This document shows, piece by piece, positions 42,713 through 52,797 of a stretch of 64,000 nt of DNA. The DNA is from Rhytidiadelphus loreus (taxonomy: Eukaryota > Streptophyta > Bryopsida > Hypnales > Hylocomiaceae), in the NCBI GenBank assembly GCA_947034895.1, contig OX344762.1, positions 52,307,087 to 52,371,086 of the forward strand. Direction: 5' to 3'. The translations under genes were made by a program, and so were the position numbers. The notes beneath the pieces were generated by a model. It saw nothing but the letters and a program-made list of their open reading frames with translations. It was not told the DNA's origin and ran no database searches. Numbering within the stretch: position 1 is the stretch's first letter; every line of letters begins with the position of its first letter.

Positions 42713-43060
42713 CAGCAGTCTTTGGTGAACGTTTTGGCATAGTAAAATATGTTTTTTCAAGAAACTTTTAACAAAGAAAAGTTAGACAATAAAGCTAAAT
42801 TTCACCTCCAAAAATCCGTTTAACATTTAAAGTCTCCAATCAAAAGTTATGGACAAAATTCAGAGCGGGGTTGAAATGAAATTTTTTGTTGACATTTTTA
42901 AACACCCGCTCTGATTTTTGTTCATAACTTTTGATTGGAGACTTAAAATGTCAAAAGGATTTTTGGAGGTGAAAGTCAGCTTGATTATCTAACTTTTCTT
43001 AGTTCAAAGTTTTTTCAAACAAAGTGTTTTACTATTCCAAAAAGGTCACCAAAGTCTTCT
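42713..43060. repeat. Palindromic fold-back repeat, copy B
   Basis: It has the same arms as copy A (AGCAGTCTTTGGTGAAC...GGTCACCAAAGTCTTCT) and very high similarity along its length. Confidence 0.85.
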
Positions 43061-43127
43061 GTTCTTACAAAAAAAATGGAAAACAATATAAATGTAATTC
43101 TAATTTTCATTTTAACATGTAGAATTC

Positions 43128-43285
43128 GGGGTGATTCAATGGTTGGAGTCTTGGACCCCAACCATGAGGTTCAAGGTTCGAACCTCCACGGTGGTGGTTG
43201 CCTATGTGGCATTGGTGTGCCACATGGCGGGTTGCCATGTGGTGTGATGTGGCCTTGCCACGTGGCATTTAAAAAAAATTAATTT
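43128..43285 (+). repeat. tRNA-derived SINE-like unit
   Basis: A tRNA-like head starts GGGGTGATTCAATGGTTGGA (near A-box) and has a perfect B-box GGTTCGAACC at 43175-43184. A body with TGTGGCATTGGTGTGCCACA follows, then an A-rich tail. Too diverged for a working tRNA. Confidence 0.5.
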
Positions 43286-43842
43286 TTAAATTTAAATTTA
43301 AAAATATATATATATATATATTATTGACCAAATTAACAAGAAAAGTAACAAAAAAATCAACACTTTCTTGTTTCATAGTGTCCAAGTCAACACGTCCAAA
43401 TCAACAGAAAATGAACTAACAAAATCAACACTTTCTTGTCTATTTTTTGTTGATTTGGACGCAGATTTTCTACTAGTGAGAATTATGGTCTGGAGTTCCG
43501 GCATATGACGTATCTAAAGATGCTGGCAACAGGGTTTTCCAATTATGAGCCATGTTGTTGTGGACTATCCATGATTTCCCGGGTTACGGCACAGTTGGCG
43601 GATTTTCACATCAGGGGTATGCGGCTTGCCCATGGTGCGGCAAGGATTTAGGCGCTGAACATTCTACAGAACTCGGTAAACAAACTTATGCTAGAACGCG
43701 TCGTTGGCTCCATGAAGATCATCCGTACCGGTCAGTAGAAATGAAGGACCACTTTGATGGGTGCATGGAAAACCGCCCAAAACCGCACGCAGTGACAGTG
43801 GAGGAACAAATCCAGCATGCATTGGAGTGCGAAGCTTGGAGA

Positions 43843-43992
43843 CACTACTAGAAAATTCTGTTTTTTTGTTGATTTGGACGTGTTGATTTGGACAGAAATC
43901 AACAGTTTTTTGTTCAAATCAACACTTTACTGTTGATTTCTGTCCAAATCAACACGTCCAAATCAACAAAAAAACAGAATTTTCTAGTAGTG
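43843..43992. mobile_element. 150-bp CACTA-type MITE inside TnpD exon
   Basis: The ends are CACTACTAGAAAATTCTG and its complement, forming arms of roughly 70 bp that share GTTGATTTGGACGTG with the larger element at 41933-43478. The target duplication is AGA (43840-43842 and 43993-43995). Confidence 0.92.
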
Positions 43993-46243
43993 AGAGCTGC
44001 TGGAAACAGAGATGGTGCTGCTGGAGACCCATCTAAATTACATGGCTTGAAGCGTCTGAGCATTCTTTTCAGATTGCCATATTGGAAGGTGAGTTTTATA
44101 AGTCCTTCCCTTAGTTGGAAGAAATGACTGATAGGTAACCTAAATGCAACTACTATGGTATATAAAAGTAGCAAGTTAGTAATTGACCAATCGCAGAATA
44201 GAGGTAGTCATGTTTCCTGACTCAACAATGACTAGTTTATGACCTCGTTATGAGTAGAAACTAATACCGCATCTCTGTCTGCATTTTTAGTATCTCCTCA
44301 TTCGAAACACGCTTGATGTTATGCATTGCGAACTCAACTTGGCAAAGAAATTCTTGAAAACAATTACCAGGAAGAAAGACACTGTCAAAGTCCGCAGAGA
44401 CTTGCAAAGGAGAAATGTCAAGCTGCACTTGTGGCTAACTCCGCACCCACGAAAGGCAGGGAAGATGGTGAAGCCAAGGGCATCATATGTTATGACGGAT
44501 CTGGAGTTTGAGAAGTTTGTCAAGTGCATAGAGTCATTGAAGACACCCAGTGGATATTCATCTGACCTTGGGAAGTGCATCCGCAAGAAAAACTTTGGGG
44601 GGTTGAAGTCTCATGATTACCACGTTCTAATGCAGCAAGTGATGCCCTTAGCTCTCCGTGGAATACTGCAACCTGGCCCTCGCATGGCTGTCATGAGGAT
44701 GTGCAAAGTATTTAGGCGTCTTTGCACGAAGGTATACAATCCTGCAGACTTTCTTTCACTAGAGGCTGACGTGGCAGAGAGCATGGCATTGGTGGAAATT
44801 GAGTTTCCACCATCCTTTTTCGACATCATGACGCATCTCCCATACCATCTTGCGAAGGAGCTGGACTTGTGTGGACCAGTGAGTGCAAGGTGGATGTATC
44901 TGGTGGAACGGTACATGAAAGTGCTCAAAAACCATGTTCGCAATTTAGCACGACCGGAGGCTTGCATGGCAGAGGGATACTTAAAGGATGAGTGCATTGG
45001 ATTCATCACGGAGTACCTCCACAGATTTGAGCCCACCCAGAGACGTGTATGGGACGAAGATGAAGAGTACGGAGATGCCGAAGAGGTTCTACAAGGAGCT
45101 GGAAAGCCATATGTGATGAGCGTAGAGATGAGAGACATGGCACACCAGTATGTGTTGTCCAATGTCTTGATTTTGCAGCCTTTTGTCGCGTAAGTTGTAC
45201 CTTTAACCCTTCTGTGTGAAATGATCATATTCAATTATGCTTAACCTCCTTAAGTAGTGTTCTTCATGCATCTATAAGTGAATCTTGCCTTGTAGCAACA
45301 CAATGGATTTTACCAAGTCATTCATGAGTCATGTCCCCATGAATGTCTTTGTAGTGACTTAATTGTGACTGGTGGAAGTCACGTACAAGTTAGAAAATGA
45401 GGTGCAAGTCATATTTTTAGTCTGGACCTAAACAAGTACTCTCCTAAGCTTGTTGTGACTTGGTGTCCTTGTCCTGTCCTGTGCTCATCACAAAACTTTT
45501 GGTGAATGTGCAGGCAATGGAAAACTGAATTAGAAGAAAATCCGAGTACTCCAACATTGGCAGAGTGGATGCAAAGGACGATGCGAGATGTTGACAGCAA
45601 TTTGGGGAACCCAGAGGACATGGACCGCTTTTTCCTTAGCACGAAACCATCACAAAGAGCCACCCGGTATGCGAGGGTCATCGCATTTGGAAACCACTTT
45701 CGCGTTGAAGATTCGAGCAGCGTACACTTGGTCAGCTACAATAGCGGAATAGCTTCTGTTTTTCAGCATTCAACTGAAAATTCCGAGGAATCAACAGTGA
45801 ATTATGTGGGAGTATTAAAGGATGTTTTGGAGTTGGATTATGGTGCTTTGAGTACACCCATCATTTTATTGCGTTGTGAGTGGATTAAGACCCACGATAG
45901 TCGAGGTAACTCGACATATGTTAGGGACGATTCTGGATTCCTTTTGGTGAACTTCCGCCACAAACTAGCTCGTATGGCAGATCCCTTCATATTTCCAAGC
46001 CAGGCCACGCAAGTATTCTTTTCCGATGTTGTGGAAAGACCTGGCTGGAAAGTGGTCTTACGCAAAGAAGCAAGAGCGAGACGGGAAGTCGTGGACAGTG
46101 CGGACGCATTCATTACCACTACAATGGAGAGCACAGGCCTCAGAGCTCCTCTTCAATTGTCGATTCCACTGCACATAGTTAATCTAGTCGGAGCTATAGA
46201 ATTATCAGAGGAGGATAACTTACTAGCTCAAGAAGGTTACTAG

Positions 46244-47798
46244 GTTGTGAGCGTCACAAGTAACTGGCATGAGTGCCCATGTAGACTTCCACTGTGGTTT
46301 GGTTTGTTATACCTTGAATTTAAATGAATGCTAAAGTGACGAACTTGAGGCCCTTGTAACACTGGATGAGGACTGCCTCTGGAGGCCTAGCAGCAATTGT
46401 ACGTCCGTCTTCACATTAACCTTAGACTTTGATTCCCCAAATTCATACTGAATTGAAGACCATGAAATGTCCTCCTATAGTAGAAACCTCTGTGTATAGA
46501 GGAGTCACCAAAAAGTTCCACAGAAGTTGTAAAGAAGTTGAAAACCACTTCCGCTTCTAGTTGCAGAGAAGTACTGTATCAGTTGGCCAGAAGTTGCATA
46601 TAAGTGCCGTATCAGTTTAGGGTAAGTTGCAAAGAAGTATCAGAAAACTTTTGCCGGAATTGCACATTCTGGATTTGAGGTTGCTTCAAACCGGAGTAGC
46701 ACAGGAATTGCAGAAGAGTGCCCGGAAACTGGAGTTACAGTTATGCACGAAAGACCATATTCAAAATTAGATAGGGCTGGGTACTGATATGTAGAAGAAA
46801 TTCTAACATTTTGAGAAAGTCCTCAATCTTCACAGTTTAATGTCATGGACAACTACAACAGGTGCATGTGCCTTGCAAACTAATGAGGGAACAAAAAGGT
46901 TGGCAAACAATCATTTCAGGTAGCATGATGCAACATTGAGATGAACTCGCATATCTAACGGCAGCCCTACAGCCCCTACCTTTTGCAATGGAGACTCAAT
47001 ATTGATAACTCCATTACTCTCCTTGCATGTGTTCACCGTTTAGCAACCTTATAATGCTACCCACTGTTCATTACACTCAATCCTAATGATGAAAGCAGCA
47101 AAATTTGCACCTTCCTTAATTTCAAATAATCAAAGAAGGGCACTGGGTATCCAGAAGTTGTCTCTTTAGCTGGAAATTTTGAAACCATTTGGATTAAGGG
47201 TTCAAGGTTCCTGCATGGCTATCATAAATACCCCAAATATAATGAACCCTAAACTGCTTGTAAATTCAAGGTCTTTAATCGAAGACTTCCAAAATGTGCT
47301 AGTGGTAGTAGACCTGTCTTCAGATATACCTAAACCGCTTGTAACACTTTATATGTCATTTCTAGGTAAACCTTAAACAACACTGGAGAGGGCACTATCG
47401 CAACTGAGTTACTATAAAAAATGACTACCGTCGTTTTTAAAAAAAATGCCCTGCCCGTCGTTTCCCTAGCAAATTTAAGCCTGCCCGAGCCTAAACCATT
47501 GAGTCATTTAGTAGTAATAGAAGACTCAGTGGACAGGCCGCAGTCGTAATGTTTGACATTCGTACGTCTTCTTAATGACTCCAGCGGCCACATCCTAAAT
47601 AAAGCGCACCCCTCCAACAGAGACATGACAAAGTCAACAGAAAATGCATCAACGAAGGTCGTTCTTAGTGACTACATCATCTTGGAGTCGTAGCCATGAC
47701 TGCAACACCACTTAGACCTTCAGACCAGCTCCCGGATGGTGCAATTACAGAGTAATCAGTCATTCTTTAGTCAAAGCGGACAAGTAGTCATTTGTGCC
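46244..47798. other. CACTA right-hand non-coding and subterminal zone
   Basis: 46244-47400 shows no gene. From about 46500 there are repeated AGAAGTTGCA/AGTTGCA motifs, and from 47400 dense AATGACT/AGTCATT motifs as at the left end. Confidence 0.5.
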
Positions 47799-47829
47799 CA
47801 GTCATTTATACCCCCAATTCCTTGTAGTG
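47799..47829 (-). repeat. CACTA right terminal inverted repeat
   Basis: It ends CCTTGTAGTG at 47829 and is complementary to 5520-5550 with two differences. Confidence 0.9.
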
Positions 47830-48070
47830 CTATTGGTTATAGTTTTCAAATGTATAGGGCTTAGGGTGCAAGACGTACTAGTGGTGAACTGAAGTGGTGA
47901 TAATTTTATTACCTTCAAGAACGCGTAAAATCGTAAGGTTTGTTAACATTTGAGTAGTGAATTCTAGAGTGATCTAACTATAGACGCCCCTCCCCCCAAT
48001 TAGTGTGAAGTGTTCGGCTTGAACCTAAGTCAAAAGGTTGCCTATGGTTCTACCCAAGCTCTTTCAAGCA

Positions 48071-48081
48071 TGGTATCAGAG
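48071..48081 (+). repeat. Remnant of a Ty1/copia primer-binding site
   Basis: TGGTATCAGAG directly after ...CA is the usual initiator-tRNA-Met primer site next to a plant copia 5' LTR. No coding domains follow, so it is a remnant at best. Confidence 0.35.
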
Positions 48082-49255
48082 TTTTTACTCTATTGTAAAT
48101 TGCCTTGTACAAGTTGCCTCATGTCCATTGAAAACAACATTTTTTTGCATAACTTTGTATGGAAAAATTCAAATTAAAAAAAAAATTGGTGCAGTGGAAA
48201 AGTACTCCTCATCTCCACATCCCAAAAAAAATTCAAAAAATTACTATTTCTGTTCATAGTCATAGTGGTCTACTCCAAAATTTTATATTCCCAAAAAATG
48301 TTATCCATTGCAAACCTTGATTTTATTAGAGTTGGAAGGGATTAAAGATGACCTCAAATGCATTGAATCTTGGAGGGGGGGGATTTACATTGGAATTTCA
48401 TTTAAAAAAATTATAGATTAGATTTTCAAAAGTTCTAAATAGATTACGAATGTTATGTCATTTAACCTTATACTCTTTTTTATGACCTCAATTTTAGATT
48501 TGACATGTAAAAAGAAGCTTGAAAGATTTCAAATCACTTATATAACACCTTGTTGATTAAACATTCTAATTTTTCAATCCATAAATGATATTGTTTTGTT
48601 TTTTCCTATATGATCCACAACACATCTACTTTAAACTCATACAATTATAATTTAAAAATAAATAAATAAATAGGACTTTTTGTTTAGTTTTTAGCAAATT
48701 CTAAAACACTCAAAAAATGCCCAATATAACATTTAGTAGCCTTCAAAGAGGTTGCCTTTTTCTCTGTCAAGTCTTCATCTACAAAGTTCAATCAAAGCAT
48801 ATCATGAAGATTATAGTAAGCTTTGATACTAGTGTGGTGGCTAAACATTTATGGTGGCAAAATATACCATACCTAGATAGCAACTTTGGGTCAAATTAAT
48901 TTTAAAAAGTGCCAATTTTTTTCCTAATTTTGGAACTAGACAACCAAATCTAAAAATATAATCTAAATATGGTTAGCCAAAAATGTAAAGATGGTGCTAA
49001 GTCAAATATCCAAAGCATCCATCAAATCAAGTACCAATTTGTCATTTGACCATCTACATTTAAGAAAAAAAATTGATGGCAAAAATGAAGAAATGACTTC
49101 ATTGATATATTGTAGGAATGAAAAAGAAAGAGGTCAGTTTTAGAATAAAATCTGTTGTTTGTCATAAATCCTCAAAGGATATGGGATAATTTGAAGATGA
49201 GATCTTGACTGCTCATTGTCAAAATGTAGGAATTGTGGTCAAAGTAAAATTTTAA

Positions 49256-49409
49256 CACTACAAGAAAATGAAGGCAATTACTAAATGCCCACTATGACTT
49301 CACCAACAAAAATGACCGCAAAACGACTACAAAGCAGTCATTTTGCAGTCGTTTTTGTTGGTAAAGTCATAGTGGACAAGTAGTATTTGCCCTCATTTTT
49401 TTTGTAGTG
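49256..49409. mobile_element. 154-bp CACTA-type MITE
   Basis: The ends are CACTACAAGAAAATGA (49256) and TTTTTGTAGTG (49409), with target duplication TAA on both sides (49253-49255, 49410-49412). The interior is palindromic: AACAAAAATGACCGCAAAAC against its complement around 49325-49365. Its CACTACAAG terminus resembles the giant CACTA element, which could have moved it. Confidence 0.88.
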
Positions 49410-49880
49410 TAAACCTCATGTTGGCATAGTAGAATAATTTTTTTCCAAAAGACTTTGAATAGAGAAAAATTGAGAAATCTAGATAATTGTCATCTCCAAA
49501 AACTTGTTTGTGCTTTTGAGCCTCCAAAAAAGAGTTATGCATAAAATTTAGAGTGGATGTTTGAGAAAATGTCCCTTCTAAAGCCTCTCTAAACATTCTT
49601 CGTAACTTTTGATTGGAGGCATAAAATCTCAAATGGATTTTTGGAGATGAAAGTTAGCTTGATTTCCCAAACAAATGTGGATCAAAGTTTTTGAAAAAAG
49701 TTATTCTATTATATCTAAATGAAGTTTGAAATTCTACTTTGAACACAATTTTTGCTTTTGACTTAACTATGAGTAGTTAAGCTTTTACTAATCCTAAGTT
49801 ACATATCCCACATAGATTGTTTTACCTCCTACTACCCCATTTGTATATAAAGAATTTGTCTTTTCATCTCAATACACAAA
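49410..49880. repeat. Diverged fold-back repeat
   Basis: With 49150-49255 (split by the MITE) it matches 4890-5420 in reverse complement and has the same palindromic core (GTAACTTTTGATTGGAGGC) as 42260-43060. Confidence 0.5.
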
Positions 49881-50139
49881 AAATAAGTGACTTTTGAAGC
49901 TACATGAGAGAGTTGTTGGATATTATTTTCTCTTTGAATTTCATGTTGAGTTTTCTAAAAGTTATATCTTAGATCACCAAAGCTTATTTTGTACTTTAAT
50001 TTATATATATATTCGGCACCATAGAGTTGAAACTTGAAACTACTACCTGTTCCGGCACTCACCATTCTTGAACTTAACTCCTAAAGGACCAAGGATCCAA
50101 GGCCGTTTATCTTGCCGAAAAACACTTAGAACTGCCATT

Positions 50140-50420
50140 TCTATAGCAAAGAGTAAAAAAATTTGAAAACCGTTTTTTTGCACATCTAACCATAGGATCT
50201 TACACGTTACTAGTATGAGAATGTGTCCGGGAATGTGTTGAAAAAATTTCAGAAATTTTGACTACACAGATTGCAAGATATTTGAGTTTAAAGTGAAAAA
50301 AACAAGTTGTATAGCACATTGTAGGACTAGATTATTTGACTTTAAAAATTGAGAGTCTAAGAAAAACAAAAAAATCTCAAAAAAATCTTCCTTTTCATTC
50401 TTTAAAAAATCATTAAATAA
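50140..50420. repeat. Copy of the 26-kb dispersed repeat, inverted
   Basis: It matches 26060-26345 in reverse complement (TGACTTTAAAAATTGAGAGT and CATAGGATCTTACAC blocks). Confidence 0.5.
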
Positions 50421-52797
50421 AAGTAGGTATGATGTAGAAGGAAATTCTAAATTTATTAATATCTCACGCCAAGATATTCCCTGATAAGAAATCATCGCTT
50501 TTTAGCGAAACATCGCTCAAAAGAAACACCCACTTGGAACCTCCTTTCACATCCCAGCGTGAAAATATTGAAAAAAAAATGCCATTCTAATAATAGCAAC
50601 AAGGCGCAGTATCCAAAAGTGTCGGTTTTGGGCGGAGTATTGTTGAATACTGTTTTATGCATGGGACACACACTTACTCAGACACTTTCACAAATAGTTT
50701 CCTCACGAGAATCTTCGCATACGAATACACGTGTACCAAGTCAAAATTCCAGCCTCCCAACTTGGCAGCGCACTGCTATCAGAGCCTCTATCATGGCGAG
50801 CACGTGCACCCAAGTCGTCCCTCTTCCAACATCACTCCCTCCAAATAAGGTATAACATGTTAACATCCATGACGTTCCTACCCTTTTAATTTCCACTAGA
50901 AACAAATATGAAAAATATCTTTCCATGTCCGTTTTTGCATGTCACGGCTGAGCGCTTGCTTTCGAAACTTCCCTAAAGAAATTTAAAAAAAAATCCGTTT
51001 TTCCAGCAATGAGCTCGGTCCATTTGTGTCCCCAAGAAAAAAGAAAAAACCTTCATTTGGATTAACGAAAATAATAGAAATCTGGTGCCCATGAAAATAA
51101 TACAACCCTTGCATTATTATAAGGATCACGTGTGTCAGCTGCTTCGATGAAGTCGCACGAGGTCAACTTCTGATCCCTGGTGTACTGTAAGCTTACCGCA
51201 GTTGCGCAGTCTGTGCTTATTATTGCATTAAGTTACTGAACGAACAAAGGACTGTACCAATTGCAATTGGATGATACCTTATCATTTCGGAATTTTTCCT
51301 GTGTTGTACAGTAGAGCGTCTTGGCATCAATCGGTACCATCGATCTGTCACCCGGTGCGCATCATGATAGCTTGAGAAATGAACGCAGTAGATCTCGTCC
51401 TATCTGTCGGAGATTCCATACACACCGAAGCTCTCATCAACATATAGATTAGCTAGCGAGATCGACTTTCGTCGAAAGGTGCTGAATTTCTGCACCAGGA
51501 GTACGTGGCACCACTCCTGAGACGAAGACACAGTCACTCCGCATCGATCAGTATCTCACTGGACGCGCGGATCGGAACCGGTGAATTCAACTCACGTTCT
51601 GATGCATGGAGTGCACTTAGAGAGCGCTTGCAAGGGGTTCCAAGTGGCAAGTGGTATATGTATGTGCACGTGGTATTGTCAAGTTTACGTATGGGGAGGC
51701 TTTAGTATATATGTCAGGGATTTTCTTAATTAGATGATAGGCGATAGATTTTTCAAAGATGGGCTCCGGTTCCTCTTGAATCCATGTCGATCTGGAGCAG
51801 AAATTTAGGAAGAAAGAGTCGGGGGTGGTGCAAGCCGCAATTCAACTGTTGCTGGAGTAGAGGAATCATGCGTAATAGTGGTTCATTTTCGTCGATTTAA
51901 TTCGACCTGGAGCATGCAGAAACGTTGACATAATTAGCTCGAAATTGAAATTAAGGGGTAACTCGTGCAAGTTGTGAAGCAGCTCGAAAGTTCATGGAGT
52001 CCGTGAAGGAATCGAGAGAGAGAGAGTGCTCAGTGCTGGAATATAATGAATGGAATGGGACAATTATATTCGAGTTTTTTCGCCTTTTGGGGGTGTACCT
52101 TTGAAAAAGAGCTAGTTGCAGACTTGCAATAGATGAGAGAGTACGTACTACGTACGTACGTAGGTCCCTGCAAGTTGGGAAGAAACTAATTATTGGCAAG
52201 TGTTGCTGGAGCGAGTGAAAGAAATCAAAAAATGCAGAGGGAGTGCTGGAATGTAATTAATGAACCCCTTGGAGATTGACAGGGACAATTACATTGGAAG
52301 CATCCGGCTTGTACGTGTGAAGATTATCAAACAGCTAGTTCCAGCAGATGAGAGTAAGCTAGTAGCTAGGGACCCGGGGCCGTGCAAGTTTTGAAGACCC
52401 CAGTTGCATATTTTGAAGGGACGAGTGAAGAAATTCAGAGGGAGTGGGACAATTACTATTCATTTGAATCATTAATTCGGCTTGTGTGCAGAATAGATAG
52501 CTAGTTCCAGCTAGTGAATTTTCTTGTTACCGACTTACCGTACATAGCGATTTGAATCCAGAAATGTGGTCCGTGCAAGTTGTGAAAGAGTTGCAAATGT
52601 TGAATGATATATGGATTGAGTGAAGGACTCCAGAGGGCGCGGAGAGGTGGAATTCATGTAATGAATGCTTTTAATTTGGAGACTGACTGATCGAGAGTAT
52701 ACGTAGTATTCAATTCAGAGTGCACGTACTTGTGAAGAATTGAAGAGCTTTGTACTTGCAGTCGGTGAGACGAAAAAAAATAGTTCGATAGGACGAG
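50421..52797. other. Upstream region of the MYB gene
   Basis: No gene is visible. An ACGTACGTACGTACGT run lies at about 52148-52163, and near 51950-52630 short related segments recur (for example GCAAGTTGTGAA and GGACAATTA), suggesting local repeats in the promoter or leader. Confidence 0.35.

Larger units (their letters stand above)
41933..43478. mobile_element. Non-autonomous CACTA element inside TnpD exon
   Basis: The ends are CACTAGTAGAAAA (41933) and TTTTCTACTAGTG (43478), and both continue into GTCCAAATCAACAAAAAAT-type repeats. The target duplication is AGA (41930-41932 and 43479-43481). It encodes no transposase. Inside are two palindromic repeats and a SINE-like unit. It interrupts the TNP2 core. 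Confidence 0.9.
40572..46243 (+). pseudogene. CACTA TnpD-like transposase (TNP2, DUF4218, DUF4216), disrupted
   Basis: It starts at ATG 40572 (MIPARFPLTDSRRQRLRDDH) with an N-terminal zinc-like segment HCPCTKCRGR and VREHLIRNG typical of the transposase-associated domain. The TNP2 core follows from about 41190: ILLMNLCTIHGVSN, YNTIHACERGC, CPKCGGRRYKD, LAADGVNPFKQNHSSWSTWP. After the first insertion it resumes ELWSGVPAYD, then FSHQGYAACPWCG. Introns are 44089-44290 and 45190-45513 (GT..AG, phases kept). The next exon has YLLIRNTLDVMHCELNLAKK and the DUF4218 signature LPYHLAKELDLCGPVSARWM. The last exon (45514-46243) is DUF4216-like (VLELDYGALSTPIILLRCEW). Broken by a TAG at 41187-41189 and by two insertions (41933-43478, 43843-43992) whose removal with one AGA each restores the frame. 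Confidence 0.85.
5520..47829. mobile_element. Very large CACTA (En/Spm) transposon with nested insertions
   Basis: The left end reads CACTACAAGGATCTGGGGGT at 5520. The right end, read inward on the minus strand from 47829, is CACTACAAGGAATTGGGGGT. The match continues through ATAAATGACTG, about 29 of 31 positions. Both subterminal zones (5520-6130 and 47400-47829) are dense in short AATGACT/AGTCATT repeats in both orientations, as expected of CACTA ends. Inside are a TnpA-like gene (-) and a TNP2-type transposase gene (+). The flanking trinucleotides are CAA (left) and CTA (right), one mismatch from a perfect 3-bp target duplication, so mutation or a chimeric element is possible. The span is 42,310 bp; about 15.1 kb remains after removing four later insertions and their duplications. 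Confidence 0.85.

Noticed and set aside
43128..43200. Functional tRNA gene
   Set aside because: Only the B-box is perfect; the A-box is off and no cloverleaf can be drawn with confidence.
4890..49880. Inverted similarity between 4.9-5.4 kb and 49.15-49.88 kb as long terminal repeats of an outer element
   Set aside because: Both segments are copies of a palindromic repeat also found at 42.3-43.1 kb, so orientation is not informative, and no outer ends or target duplications were found.
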